From DATBRC01 sp036560485 (GTDB lineage: Bacteria; Pseudomonadota; Gammaproteobacteria; Burkholderiales; Burkholderiaceae_D): a stretch of 64,000 nucleotides of DNA. The notes below the pieces were generated by a model, which saw only the letters and a program-made list of their open reading frames with translations, did not search any database and was not told the origin of the DNA. This document shows, piece after piece, positions 35,442-44,704 of this stretch. The translations under genes and the position numbers were made by a program. Numbering within the stretch: the first letter of the stretch is position 1; every line of letters begins with the position of its first letter. Where the stretch lies: NCBI GenBank assembly GCA_036560485.1, contig DATBRC010000014.1:1-64000 (forward strand), given 5' to 3'.

Positions 35442-36200
35442 TCATTTTGCATCATCGACGTTTTGGTTTTTGCGGCTATTGGCGGCAGAGCGATGCATCT
35501 CTTGGCGCAAAACAGCGATCTCTTCCCGCAAGGATCGAATATCTGCATGCAGTTCTTTTTCAAAGCGCTTCTCGTCTTCTCCCACAAAGAGTGCTGCGAT
35601 ACTTGCCGTGACCACTGAAAAAATCGCATAGCCTAGCAACACGATAAAAACGGCAAAGATACGCGAGGCCGGTGTCGATGGAACCAGATCGCCATAGCCG
35701 ACAGTCGCACCGGTAATGAACGCCAGCCACAATCCATCGGCATAAGTCAGCACCCTCGGCTCCAGCCAGTAAAAGCCTGCGCCGGCAATGGCCATCAGGC
35801 CGGTGCTGATTCCCAATATCTGCAACAGGTGACGCGGCGCCATCAATTCCGATATCAGCATCGCGATGCGCGAAAAAATCATCGCACAAAAGCCAAGGCG
35901 CAATACCCATTCGATGAAAGACCAAGGCAAATCCGTTGGCCATGCGCTTGCCAGCATGCCAAAAAGAATCACAATGTCCAATGCCGATCTAATCCCCACA
36001 GAACGCACGTGTCGCATTACCCTTCTGTGCATCACGATATCAAGCACCATCAAGAGTCCCGCAGCCGCATACAGAAAGCTGCCCGCATGCCGATATATCG
36101 CGTTTGGGCCGGTCAATATTAAATAGAATGCGGGAATCGACAATGCCAACGCGAGAATGAGTGCGGGTCTTTGCGGCCAGGTTAATTTTTCTTTTTTCAT
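35442..36200 (-). CDS. Potassium-channel-like membrane protein
   Basis: 252 residues. Several hydrophobic segments in the first 140, then a pore loop with the K+ selectivity filter TVGYGD (166-171), a final helix (FAVFIVLLGYAIFSVVTAS) and a C-terminal coiled coil rich in Glu/Lys/Arg (FEKELHADIRSLREEIAVLR). Six-segment voltage-gated layout is possible, with an Arg-containing segment around 55-72. It overlaps the end of the MgtA gene by 4 bp (36197-36200), so the two are translationally coupled. AAGG precedes the ATG. It likely passes K+ or balances charge for the P-ATPase (inference). Confidence 0.87.
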   Translation of the reverse strand: MKKEKLTWPQRPALILALALSIPAFYLILTGPNAIYRHAGSFLYAAAGLLMVLDIVMHRRVMRHVRSVGIRSALDIVILFGMLASAWPTDLPWSFIEWVLRLGFCAMIFSRIAMLISELMAPRHLLQILGISTGLMAIAGAGFYWLEPRVLTYADGLWLAFITGATVGYGDLVPSTPASRIFAVFIVLLGYAIFSVVTASIAALFVGEDEKRFEKELHADIRSLREEIAVLRQEMHRSAANSRKNQNVDDAK

Positions 36201-38830
36201 GTCCGACTTACCTTGTTATCTCTCTCGATTTTGTAAAAAATCATTTTGGCGAATTGCACAATCAATAGATAACTCGCTACAAGAAATGCCAATGCACCAT
36301 AAAACCAGGATGGTAACGCCACAAAACCAAAATATCCTGCCAACGGCAACAGCGGTAAAGCGACGGCAAAACAAACGATCGCAATCGATGTGAGCAGCAA
36401 AGCCGGATGCGGCCGGCTTTTGAATGGATTCATGCTGGTGCGTATGACAAAAATCACCAGCACCTGGGTTGCCAGCGATTCGACAAACCAACCTGTCTGG
36501 AAAGTTTTTTCGCCGGCATTCAAACCATGCAGCAACAAATAAAATGTCAGGAAATCGAATAACGAACTCAGCGGTCCAAACACCAGCATGAAATTTTGCA
36601 GAAAACGCATGTCCCATTTTTGCGGCATCATGATCTCGTTCTGATCGACCGCATCCAGCGGGATGGTCGATTCCGACGTATCGTACAAAATGTTATTCAA
36701 TAAAATCTGCACCGGCTGCATCGGCAGAAACGGCAAGAACAATGACGCGCCAGCCATGCTGAACATATTGCCGAAATTGGAACTGGCGCCCATCATGATG
36801 TACTTGCGCACATTACCGAAGGTGCGACGCCCCTCCAGCACGCCATTGGCCAACACGCCGAGATCCTGTTGCAGCAAGATCAAATCAGCCGCTTCCTTGG
36901 CGACATCCACGGCACCGTCGACCGATATGCCGACATCCGCATTGTGCAATGCAGGCGCATCGTTAATACCGTCACCCAAATAGCCAACCACATGACCATT
37001 CGCCTTCAATGCAAGGATCACGCGGTTCTTCTGCATCGGATTGACGCGGCAAAAAAGGCCGGCTGATTCGACACGCTTGCGCAAGCTTGCATCATCCATT
37101 CGCTCGATCTCATCGCCCATCAGGATGCCTGACACCGACATGCCCAATTCGTTACAAATGTATTGTGTAACCAATTCACTGTCACCTGTCACCACTTTTA
37201 CTTTGACGGCATAGTGCCTCAATGTCTTGATCGCATCGGCGGCGCTGCTTTTCGGCGGATCCAGAAATGCCAGAAATCCCATCAGCGTCAATCCATCTTC
37301 GTCTTCAAGACGTGCGTGATTGCGATCCGGCGGCATCTGCTTGATCGCCACGGCCAAGGTGCGAAAGCCTGCCTGCTCCAACTCTCTTAACTGTGTCTGT
37401 GCGGTCGCCAGCATCCGCTCATTCAGTGCAACGGTTTTATCTGCCGACACTTCCGGCGCATCGCACACAGCCGTGCAATGCGCCAGCACATCCGATGGCG
37501 CGCCTTTCAGAATAAGCCAGCGGCGCTCCTGGCCTTGCACCTGGTTAGCCAACAATACCGACAAGCGCCTGCGTTCAAAATCGAACGGGACTTCATCGAT
37601 TTTTTGCCATCCATCGGCATTGAAAGTCTCATGCGACAACACCGCGTCTTCCATCGGCGTCAGCACGCCTGATTCGAAATGGCAATTCAACCATGCATAG
37701 TGCAATACCGCTTCGCTGTCCTTGCCATGTATATCAAGATGGCGCTCCAGACGGATATTGCCTTCGGTGAGCGTGCCGGTCTTATCCGTGCATAGCACAT
37801 CGATCGCACCCAGATCATGGATCGCGGATAACCGTTTGACGATCACATGCTGCTTCGACAGCCGCAATGCACCGCGCGTCAATGTCACCGTGACGATCAT
37901 CGGCAATAATTCCGGCGTCAACCCGACTGCCAGCGCCAGCGCGAACAAAAATGATTCCAGCAGCGGTTGATGCGCCAGCAGGTTAACCACCACAACAAAT
38001 AAAACAAGCGCCACCGTAATGCGCAAAATCAAAATGCCGAATTCGCGGATGCCACGTTCGAATGCCGTTTCGCTTCGCCTCGCAATCACGGCCTGTGCGA
38101 CATGGCCGATCTGCGTATGCGCACCAGTCGCACAAACCAGCATCGTGGCCGAACCGGAGACCACACTGGATCCCATGAATAATGCATTGGTCGCCTCATG
38201 CAACGCATCGCTGGCAGGGATGCCGTTAGCCGTTTTCTCCACCGGATAAGGCTCGCCGGTCAGCGCAGCCTGCTTCACGAAAAAATCGCGTGAGTTCAAC
38301 ACACGCCCATCGGCTGGAATCAATTGACCGGCGCGCAAGGCGACAATATCGCCCGGCACAATATCGTGCGCATCAATTTCACGCTGAGCGCCATCACGTA
38401 TAACAATTGCGCGCAATGCTACCGATTGCTTGAGGCTATTCGCAGTCTGTTCGGCACGATGCTGCTGGATGAAATCAAGCGATACGCTCAGGATCACCAT
38501 CACAGCGATAATGATGGCGCTGGTGGCATTGCCTGTTGCAGCGGAAATTGTTCCGGCAAACAGCAGCAATAAAACAAGAGGGTTAAGGAAACGCTTGAAA
38601 AATTGCAGCAACAAGTGTGATGATGGCGCATCATGGAAACTGTTTTTTCCATAAAGAGCCAGCCGCTGCTCTGCCTGTTGCTCTGTCAATCCCTCAGAGC
38701 GTCCCTTGATCGCCTTCAAATTATCTTCCAATGAATAGCGCCACCAGGATTTCTTCCCGTCAAAATATTCTCCTCTGCTGTATGAGAGGGGCTGTGACTG
38801 CAATGAGTGCGGGGAGCGCAAGAATGACAT
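36197..38830 (-). CDS. mgtA: P-type Mg2+-transporting ATPase (MgtA/MgtB type)
   Basis: 877 residues. Full P3B ATPase: TGE at 191-193, phosphorylation Asp349 in CTDKTGTLTEG, GDGINDAPAL hinge, and the LTPELLPMIVTVTL segment before the phosphorylation domain that marks MgtA/MgtB. Ten membrane helices are expected. It imports Mg2+ under limitation in enterobacteria. No mgtA leader riboswitch is recognisable in the 160 bp upstream, and no PhoP box was identified. It ends coupled to the channel gene and is preceded, at 160 bp, by the ABC operon on the same strand. Confidence 0.92.
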   Translation of the reverse strand: MSFLRSPHSLQSQPLSYSRGEYFDGKKSWWRYSLEDNLKAIKGRSEGLTEQQAEQRLALYGKNSFHDAPSSHLLLQFFKRFLNPLVLLLLFAGTISAATGNATSAIIIAVMVILSVSLDFIQQHRAEQTANSLKQSVALRAIVIRDGAQREIDAHDIVPGDIVALRAGQLIPADGRVLNSRDFFVKQAALTGEPYPVEKTANGIPASDALHEATNALFMGSSVVSGSATMLVCATGAHTQIGHVAQAVIARRSETAFERGIREFGILILRITVALVLFVVVVNLLAHQPLLESFLFALALAVGLTPELLPMIVTVTLTRGALRLSKQHVIVKRLSAIHDLGAIDVLCTDKTGTLTEGNIRLERHLDIHGKDSEAVLHYAWLNCHFESGVLTPMEDAVLSHETFNADGWQKIDEVPFDFERRRLSVLLANQVQGQERRWLILKGAPSDVLAHCTAVCDAPEVSADKTVALNERMLATAQTQLRELEQAGFRTLAVAIKQMPPDRNHARLEDEDGLTLMGFLAFLDPPKSSAADAIKTLRHYAVKVKVVTGDSELVTQYICNELGMSVSGILMGDEIERMDDASLRKRVESAGLFCRVNPMQKNRVILALKANGHVVGYLGDGINDAPALHNADVGISVDGAVDVAKEAADLILLQQDLGVLANGVLEGRRTFGNVRKYIMMGASSNFGNMFSMAGASLFLPFLPMQPVQILLNNILYDTSESTIPLDAVDQNEIMMPQKWDMRFLQNFMLVFGPLSSLFDFLTFYLLLHGLNAGEKTFQTGWFVESLATQVLVIFVIRTSMNPFKSRPHPALLLTSIAIVCFAVALPLLPLAGYFGFVALPSWFYGALAFLVASYLLIVQFAKMIFYKIERDNKVSRT

Positions 38831-38990
38831 GGGTCACAATTTTAACGACAGATAAAACATCAATATGGGCCCATGCCATCACAAGTTACTTGCGATAGAT
38901 CAAAAAAATAAAATCGATTTGGGAACTATTGTTTGATTTATCTTTTATCCGCACAGTTTACTGGCCTATTGCCACCACAAGACCCCAGAC

Positions 38991-39818
38991 TTACAACTCT
39001 GAGAACCGTTGTTTCAACTCCTTGCTCAACTCGAAGAATTCCGGGGTCCGGTCGATACTTTCATGCCAAGCCAAACCTCTTTCGATCAAATCATATTTAT
39101 ATTTTATTTTTGCGCCGGCAAGCGCTTGCCCATTTGCGTCGAAATCCCGGCCTAGCAGCCATAAGGTATCGGCAATGCAAATCGATGCCTCGATATCGTG
39201 CGTGACAACGATGATGGTGTTGAGCTCATCCATGCGCGAAACTTTCAAGATCGCGTCGCACACTTGCGCTTTCGCATGCGGATCCAATCCGGAAAACGGC
39301 TCATCCATCAGAAGAAAGTGCGAGCTGCATAAAAGCTGCTGAGCAATCGCGACACGCTGCCGCTGGCCGCCGGACAGCGATGCGGGATAAGAAAGCGCCT
39401 TATCGCTCAGGCCGAATTCATCCAGCACCTGCATCGACTTTTCCATCGCTGTTTTTTCAGACGGCAGCTTTGTCCTTGCAGCGATCACCAGATTACCTAG
39501 AACGGTACGATGATTCAACAACGGATAATTCTGTGCGACGACACCGACTTCGCCTGGCGTAACCGGCGTACGCAAACCGTTCAGAAACACGCCACCTGAA
39601 ACCGGTTGCTGCAAACCTGCGATACAACGGAACAGCTGTGTCTTTCCGATGCCGGAGGGACCCAGCAGGCAAACCACCTGACCTTGCTGCATGCCGTCCC
39701 GAATGATGTCGTCGATAGACTCCCGGACTCCGGCAAGAATCGGTTTGTCGAAATTGACGCAAACGTTTTCGATCGTCAGCAAACGCTTGCCGGTACGATA
39801 AGGTAGTGGCGTGTTCAT
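38991..39818 (-). CDS. ABC transporter ATP-binding protein (NitT/TauT-like)
   Basis: 275 residues from ATG 39818, which has AGGAG upstream and overlaps the permease stop by 4 bp (ATGA). Walker A GPSGIGKT at 53-60, Q-loop in VAQNYPL, signature LSGGQ at 148-152, Walker B LLMDEP with Asp172, H-loop VVTHD. Complete and probably active. It energises the permease encoded just upstream. The C-terminal 50 residues (KIKYKYDLIERGLAWHE) extend beyond most family members and may be a docking tail. Confidence 0.92.
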   Translation of the reverse strand: MNTPLPYRTGKRLLTIENVCVNFDKPILAGVRESIDDIIRDGMQQGQVVCLLGPSGIGKTQLFRCIAGLQQPVSGGVFLNGLRTPVTPGEVGVVAQNYPLLNHRTVLGNLVIAARTKLPSEKTAMEKSMQVLDEFGLSDKALSYPASLSGGQRQRVAIAQQLLCSSHFLLMDEPFSGLDPHAKAQVCDAILKVSRMDELNTIIVVTHDIEASICIADTLWLLGRDFDANGQALAGAKIKYKYDLIERGLAWHESIDRTPEFFELSKELKQRFSEL

Positions 39819-40627
39819 TTTATTGCTCCTGATTTTCCGATTAACGAATAAGGGCAAAGGGTTACTCTTAATTTGCCCAGTAAATAATCCTGTGCGATAC
39901 CGTATGCAAGGATCGTGAGCTGGATGGCGAATACGCCACTCAGCAGGAAATACCGATTCTGATTCAACAGCAACGCGCCAATGCCACCTTGCGAGCGGGT
40001 CAACCCTTCGACCATCGTCAACAAGGTCCAGCCGATTGCAGCGTTTTGGCGCATCAAGTCGAGAAAGACATCGGCTTTGCCAAGCAACACCAACTCATAC
40101 GTGATGCGCCAGTTTTTCATGCCCAGCGTTTTGCAATGATCGATCGACTCTTGCGGAATTGCCCTGACTTCTGAGAGCATCGACGTCACCATCATCACGG
40201 TGATGCCGAACACCAGTAATGACAGCTTCAGTTGATAACCATCATTGGTCATCAACATGAACAAGTAAGTCAGCCCTGCAAATCCGAGGAAGCGCAACAA
40301 AGATGAGAATTGTGCGAAAGGTGCAAAGACAGGCGCCGTTCCGGCAGCGACAATCGCCAATGACAGGCTGGCTGACAACAGCAGCGACAACAGCAATACC
40401 TTCACGCTTTCCCACAATTCGACAATCAGTCCTTGTGTTTGCACCATGGACAGCCATGCATGCGCAACTTCATTCGGACTCGGTAGCGTTTTGGATCCGC
40501 TTGCGAACCAGAATGCGATGGCCAAACCTGCTTGCACCAGCAGCAGCAATTTGAGGCGCTGCGGCGAGTTGTGCGTGTAAGGCAGCCAGATGTTTTTTAA
40601 CGATGCGTCCATACTGTTCTCATTCAT
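39815..40627 (-). CDS. ABC transporter permease (NitT/TauT-like)
   Basis: 270 residues with about six membrane segments (LLLLVQAGLAIAFWFASG; VLLLSLLLSASLSLAIVAAG; FLGFAGLTYLFMLM; LSLLVFGITVMMVTSML; YFLLSGVFAIQLTILAYGI). A loop near residues 157-185 (IPQESIDHCKTLGMKNWRIT) sits where the EAA motif binds the ATPase. Belongs with the SsuC/TauC-type permeases, though the sequence is divergent. It forms the channel for the substrate captured by the OmpA-fused binding protein encoded upstream. A dRS3-like repeat separates it from that gene. Start codon uncertain (ATG 40627 or 40612). Confidence 0.85.
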   Translation of the reverse strand: MNENSMDASLKNIWLPYTHNSPQRLKLLLLVQAGLAIAFWFASGSKTLPSPNEVAHAWLSMVQTQGLIVELWESVKVLLLSLLLSASLSLAIVAAGTAPVFAPFAQFSSLLRFLGFAGLTYLFMLMTNDGYQLKLSLLVFGITVMMVTSMLSEVRAIPQESIDHCKTLGMKNWRITYELVLLGKADVFLDLMRQNAAIGWTLLTMVEGLTRSQGGIGALLLNQNRYFLLSGVFAIQLTILAYGIAQDYLLGKLRVTLCPYSLIGKSGAIK

Positions 40628-40638
40628 TTTTTACATAC

Positions 40639-40740
40639 TCATCACTACCGTCGTTCCCGCGAAAGCGGGAATCCATAGTGAGTAAGCCAGATCGATTGGC
40701 TTATCGATTCCCGCTTTCGCGAGAACGACGCTGATGATGT
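40639..40740. repeat. dRS3-like inverted repeat (CGTCGTTCCCGCGAAAGCGGGAATC)
   Basis: Left arm CGTCGTTCCCGCGAAAGCGG + GAATC at 40649-40673 pairs with GATTCCCGCTTTCGCGAGAA + CGACG at 40706-40730 with one mismatch; each arm also folds on its own. Followed by GCCGTAAGTCCTATAG (40748-40763), matching the end of the 32-kb repeat. It lies in the gap between two genes of the ABC operon. Confidence 0.85.
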
Positions 40741-40790
40741 GCCACGTGCCGTAAGTCCTATAGCGCATGGCACATCGATTTCTTTATCAA

Positions 40791-42575
40791 TCAATTGGTA
40801 CGAATCAACGCTACTTCCACGCGACGATTCTTCGCCTGACCATCCGCTGTGCTGTTGTCTGCGATAGGTTGCGTATCGCCATAAGCACGGATACGGATAC
40901 GGCCTTCAGGGAATCCTGACGATGCATTGGCCTGTAACCATTCACGTACGGCATTGGCGCGTTTTTTGGACAACTGCAAATTGGACGACGCATTACCGAC
41001 GCTATCGGTATGGCCATTCACCTGGATCGCCAAACCTGAAATGGCAATCTGATTCAACAATTCATCCAGCACCGGCATTGCTTCCGGTTTGAACGTAGCC
41101 TTGCCTGTTTCAAACTCAATCGCCCACGAGCGTTTTGCAAACGTCGATACGGCAGGTGCGGTTTGGCTAAAGCTTGGCACATCGGCTTTGACTGCCGCAG
41201 AACCGGCTGCTGTAGCCAATGCTTGCAGATAGGTAGTATTCACCACGCTGTCATAAGCGACGACTTCAGGCATATCGGCTGGATAATATTGTTTGGCAAT
41301 CCCGCCGAACACGTTATAGACACGTTTGTACAAGTTGTCGTTGCCATTCAAACCGAACAGGTAAAGGTTGTCGGCCAGGTTGCTTGATGTAGAACCACCC
41401 AGGCTGATATCCAAACCTTTACGGTCTTTTTCCACCACGCCTTTGTAATACTTCATCCACCATTGTGGCGATTGCTCTTTCGCGACTTTTGCCACGACAG
41501 CAGAAGCTTTCAACAACTCAGCGTCGTTCGCCTTGATCGCATCAGCGCCTTCAAATGCAGCAGCCAACATGTTTTTTACAAAGTCAGGGTTTTGCGCCAT
41601 CCATTGTTTGTTGCCAATGATGGTTGCCGGCATCTGCCACATGTATTCCCTGGTTGATGCAACAGCGGCCATGCCACCCACTTCCTTGGCAACTTTAACG
41701 TCACCAGGAGTCCAGGTTGCCGTACCGTTCTGGCATACACGGCGGCTTTCACCGGTCATGCTGCCGCCTTTGACGACAGGACGTGTTTCGCAAGCACCTT
41801 TGTTCGCGGCAGCAATCAGCTTTTCATCGGCTTCGGCAAATGAACCGACACCGACGAAATTGATTGCGTCCGGATCATAGGTTTTGACATCCGGATTGAC
41901 TGGGATTTTGTTATCAGCTGCATACTTCATGCAGATATTCCAGTCGCCGTCACGCAACACCGCACCGATCAGCGAACCGCGTGCCTTTTGCGGATTGCTT
42001 GCAACTTCAACCGGCAACATGCATTTATCTTCACCGCGCGAATAGCCAACCGAGCCGACCACTTCGATCTGCTGGCCAAGTTTGTTCATCGCTTCTTTGG
42101 CAGAGGCAAAATAGCCGGGACCACCGTCACCCATGATGACGACGAACGCAGCACCTTTCGCAGGATAAGCAACGCCGTTGGCAACTTCATTGGCGAAGAC
42201 GACTTGCTCGGCAACCATTTGCGCATAATCGTCCTGACGTTCCAGAGTCAGATGCACACCATGTTTGTCCATCAGGCTGCCACGCGTAGTTGTGACATCG
42301 CCATTGGCATAATGCAGCGATGCCTCGGCATTCCATGGCAACACCAGCGTGCGTGCTGTGTAGCTGCCGGTTGCAGGCAACAGGTTCATTGCGCCGCTGG
42401 TCGAAACCAGTTGAGGCTGCGCCGAACCAGTCGGCACGTCGATGCTGCCAGGTATCGCTACTTTTGCGACAGCGGCTTTGAAGCCACCGTTATTTTCAAG
42501 ATATTTATTAACGCCAACCATCCCGCCACCGATTACAGCGGCAATCAGGATGAGGCGTGGTAGTGGTTTAAGCAT
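40791..42575 (-). CDS. Substrate-binding protein fused to C-terminal OmpA domain
   Basis: 594 residues from ATG 42575 (AAGGAAGG upstream). An N-terminal hydrophobic signal or anchor (LKPLPRLILIAAVIGGGMVG) is followed by a periplasmic-binding-protein-type-2 region (about 45-465: LPWNAEASLHYANGDVTTTR, NFVGVGSFAEADEKLI, WQMPATIIGNKQWM) and a C-terminal OmpA peptidoglycan-binding domain (about 480-594: NGHTDSVGN, LSKKRANAVREWL, KNRRVEVALI). The fusion would hold a ligand-binding domain on the cell wall beside its ABC permease. RefSeq-style names for such proteins mention phosphate, but the ligand here is unproven. Third gene of the leftward operon. Confidence 0.85.
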   Translation of the reverse strand: MLKPLPRLILIAAVIGGGMVGVNKYLENNGGFKAAVAKVAIPGSIDVPTGSAQPQLVSTSGAMNLLPATGSYTARTLVLPWNAEASLHYANGDVTTTRGSLMDKHGVHLTLERQDDYAQMVAEQVVFANEVANGVAYPAKGAAFVVIMGDGGPGYFASAKEAMNKLGQQIEVVGSVGYSRGEDKCMLPVEVASNPQKARGSLIGAVLRDGDWNICMKYAADNKIPVNPDVKTYDPDAINFVGVGSFAEADEKLIAAANKGACETRPVVKGGSMTGESRRVCQNGTATWTPGDVKVAKEVGGMAAVASTREYMWQMPATIIGNKQWMAQNPDFVKNMLAAAFEGADAIKANDAELLKASAVVAKVAKEQSPQWWMKYYKGVVEKDRKGLDISLGGSTSSNLADNLYLFGLNGNDNLYKRVYNVFGGIAKQYYPADMPEVVAYDSVVNTTYLQALATAAGSAAVKADVPSFSQTAPAVSTFAKRSWAIEFETGKATFKPEAMPVLDELLNQIAISGLAIQVNGHTDSVGNASSNLQLSKKRANAVREWLQANASSGFPEGRIRIRAYGDTQPIADNSTADGQAKNRRVEVALIRTN

Positions 42576-42647
42576 GATACGTTTCCTTCCTTGTTTAATA
42601 TGCGCACAGCACCATTGCTTTGCGCAATTCGTTTCAATCAACTACGG

Positions 42648-43679
42648 TTAAAACCATTGTTTCGGTTGCGTGTTATGCGGATCGTTTGACGGCGAATTGC
42701 CACCGTCGCCCTTCCCGCCATCCGAATAACTTCCTTCAATCATCAGGCGCTTGGCATCCGCTCCCAACAAGATCGAGTCGCCGCGCCTTTCCCATTCCTC
42801 GATCATCTTTAACGCATTCGCTTCATACACACCGTTTTGCAAATCGATGGTGCTGACAAACGAATCCGACATCCGTACAAACTCTTCAATCTCGCCGATC
42901 TTCATCGCGTAATCATTTGCCAGGTACTCGTTGGCCAGGTCGAACATCGCCTTTGCATCCGGGTCGCCATTGATAATGCTTTTGGCGGACTTGATCGCAG
43001 AGTACGCAGCGTCGGTCATTTGCTTGCGACGCTTCTTGACATCGATCTCGCGCCGAATATCCTTGATCAAAAAATTCGAGATGCCCTGATACTTGACCAG
43101 CACTGTGTGTAACAACTGCATTTTCGACAGCAGATCCTGATACGTGACATTGGCTTCTTGCATGCGGCCCGCTTGACGCGATTCCTCGGCAATGACGAGT
43201 GTTTTTCCGGCTTTGCTGGCTTCACGCACCATCATCAACGACGTATTCTTGATGCCCTCGTTCTTTTTTATCTCTTCCTGGCAGGCGCGGATCATCCCGG
43301 ACAGGCTGGCGATACGCGCACCCATGTTTGCCAATTTCTTTTCAAGATCGACAACGTAGTTCTGCATGATGCCGATCGGATCGATCTCGACAAAAACCTG
43401 TGTGATCTTGCGCATCAGGCTTTGGTACATATAGGAACCAAGCCGCCAGAAGCGGCGATCCGAAATCACATAGACAACCGCTACCGTTGCAACACCAAGC
43501 AACGCTGCATACAAGGTGTTTTGCAATAGCGCGATGATCATCGGCAATGCGTGATACAGCACATAGCCACCTGCAGCGATTGCAGAGACTGCAACGATTT
43601 GTCCGGTCACGCCCTCCGGCCGTTCCCAGAAAGATTTCGGCTTGTAGTCGCGTGGTGCTTGTGTAATAAGGTTATCCAT
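42648..43679 (-). CDS. Two-TM coiled-coil protein, PspA-like, unknown
   Basis: 343 residues. Two hydrophobic helices (26-52 and 55-72) near the N-terminus, then a long helical, charged region (about 85-290; KKLANMGARIASLSGMIRAC ... IKDIRREIDVKKRRKQM) with coiled-coil character, and a Gly/Ser/Asp/Asn-rich tail (GGKGDGGNSPSNDPHN). No enzymatic motif. The helical part is reminiscent of PspA/IM30 proteins, which bind stressed membranes; this link is inference. It lies 14 bp after the coiled-coil gene and 72 bp before the binding-protein gene, so it is part of the ABC operon. Confidence 0.72.
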   Translation of the reverse strand: MDNLITQAPRDYKPKSFWERPEGVTGQIVAVSAIAAGGYVLYHALPMIIALLQNTLYAALLGVATVAVVYVISDRRFWRLGSYMYQSLMRKITQVFVEIDPIGIMQNYVVDLEKKLANMGARIASLSGMIRACQEEIKKNEGIKNTSLMMVREASKAGKTLVIAEESRQAGRMQEANVTYQDLLSKMQLLHTVLVKYQGISNFLIKDIRREIDVKKRRKQMTDAAYSAIKSAKSIINGDPDAKAMFDLANEYLANDYAMKIGEIEEFVRMSDSFVSTIDLQNGVYEANALKMIEEWERRGDSILLGADAKRLMIEGSYSDGGKGDGGNSPSNDPHNTQPKQWF

Positions 43680-43693
43680 GATTTTTCTTTCTC

Positions 43694-44425
43694 TTAATTT
43701 GAGGTTGAACCGAGAAAGTTTTGAATCTTCATTTTCTCGTTGCTCAACTTCGTTCTTACTGCGTCAATCGCTTCTTCAAAATTTTTGGTTGTTTGTAAAA
43801 TTGCCTGTCTTTTCTGCTCGGCCTCGCGGGCCAATTCACTGGAACGCGCTTTCTTGTGCACGATCTCTTCCTGCAATTGCCGAATCCGGTTATCGGTTTC
43901 GATGCGCAGATTCACGATTTGATCGTTTGCCAGGTTGGCTTCGCTTTCCAGCAAATCCACAGCTTTCTGACGCGATGCGATCTCATCTTCTTCGGCACTT
44001 CTCGATTGGCTGGAAAAACGCACAATTTCAGATTCCAGCAAGCCAAGATGTACGTCAACCGCTTGCGTGATCTGCTCTACCGTGCGTTGCTGTGTTTTCT
44101 TCAGCACTGCAAATGCCGAGCGATAACGTGTCGCCTCATCCATCGAAATACCTGACAACGCATTGATTGCTTCTGCAAGCGATGAGTACGCTGTTGGACG
44201 ATTCATCACCACTTTGAACAAATCATCTGCCATCGGATTGGTGTTAAGTTCGCTATCAGTCAATACATCCCGGCGCTGGTCGAGTTTTCCACCGGCCGCA
44301 CCAATGACATTGCCATCGCGCTGATAGGCATTTCTGTTGACGATTGGGTCGTCTTGCCAAATCAAATCCTTTGCACCATGCAACAGACGTGATGCGAATC
44401 CTGATTCCTTGTTTTTCGTGTCCAT
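43694..44425 (-). CDS. Cytoplasmic coiled-coil protein, PspA-like, unknown
   Basis: 243 residues from ATG 44425, which has AGGAAG upstream; the frame is open 66 bases further but has no ribosome site there. No signal or membrane segment. An N-terminal 90 residues (FASRLLHGAKDLIWQDDPIV) precede a long alpha-helical coiled coil (about 100-235: LLESEIVRFSSQSRSAEEDE, LQEEIVHKKARSSELAREAE). It is the first gene of the leftward operon and, with its two-TM neighbour, may form a cytoplasmic scaffold on the membrane. Function unknown. Confidence 0.72.
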   Translation of the reverse strand: MDTKNKESGFASRLLHGAKDLIWQDDPIVNRNAYQRDGNVIGAAGGKLDQRRDVLTDSELNTNPMADDLFKVVMNRPTAYSSLAEAINALSGISMDEATRYRSAFAVLKKTQQRTVEQITQAVDVHLGLLESEIVRFSSQSRSAEEDEIASRQKAVDLLESEANLANDQIVNLRIETDNRIRQLQEEIVHKKARSSELAREAEQKRQAILQTTKNFEEAIDAVRTKLSNEKMKIQNFLGSTSN

Positions 44426-44570
44426 GTTCGGCTTCCTGTTTTCAGTTCGATGCAAATCAGCACCGTGAAAACAGGTTAGCAACGAAGGCATAAAAAATTT
44501 GCAAAGACATGCGCCGCGCGCGTAAAGAAACCGTAAAAATTTCGCAAAAGCAGAGCGACGTTTACAACTT

Positions 44571-44615
44571 GTTTACATGAATGATCGGAGTTTTTACGAC
44601 ATGTTTAGATGAATG
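44571..44615. promoter_or_regulatory. Direct repeats in the divergent promoter region
   Basis: GTTTACATGAATG (44571-44583) and GTTTAGATGAATG (44603-44615) differ at one base and start 32 bp apart, about three helical turns. They lie between the leftward coiled-coil/ABC operon and the rightward slipin/KdpDE operon, a fitting place for tandem binding of an OmpR-type response regulator such as the KdpE encoded here. Confidence 0.5.
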
Positions 44616-44704
44616 CGTCTAAGCTGAATTTAGTGCTTCGCCAGGAGGGTTCGCATGTTCTTTTGCGAGCACATTAGAAGGCTGATTTAAAAAATGGAAC
44701 TGAA

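Noticed and set aside
38831..38990. mgtA leader riboswitch upstream of the P-ATPase gene
   Set aside because: Only 160 bp available and no recognisable stem-loops or proline-rich leader peptide.
32118..40740. dRS3-like repeats as a CRISPR array
   Set aside because: Only isolated inverted pairs, no regularly spaced direct repeats or spacers, and no cas genes.
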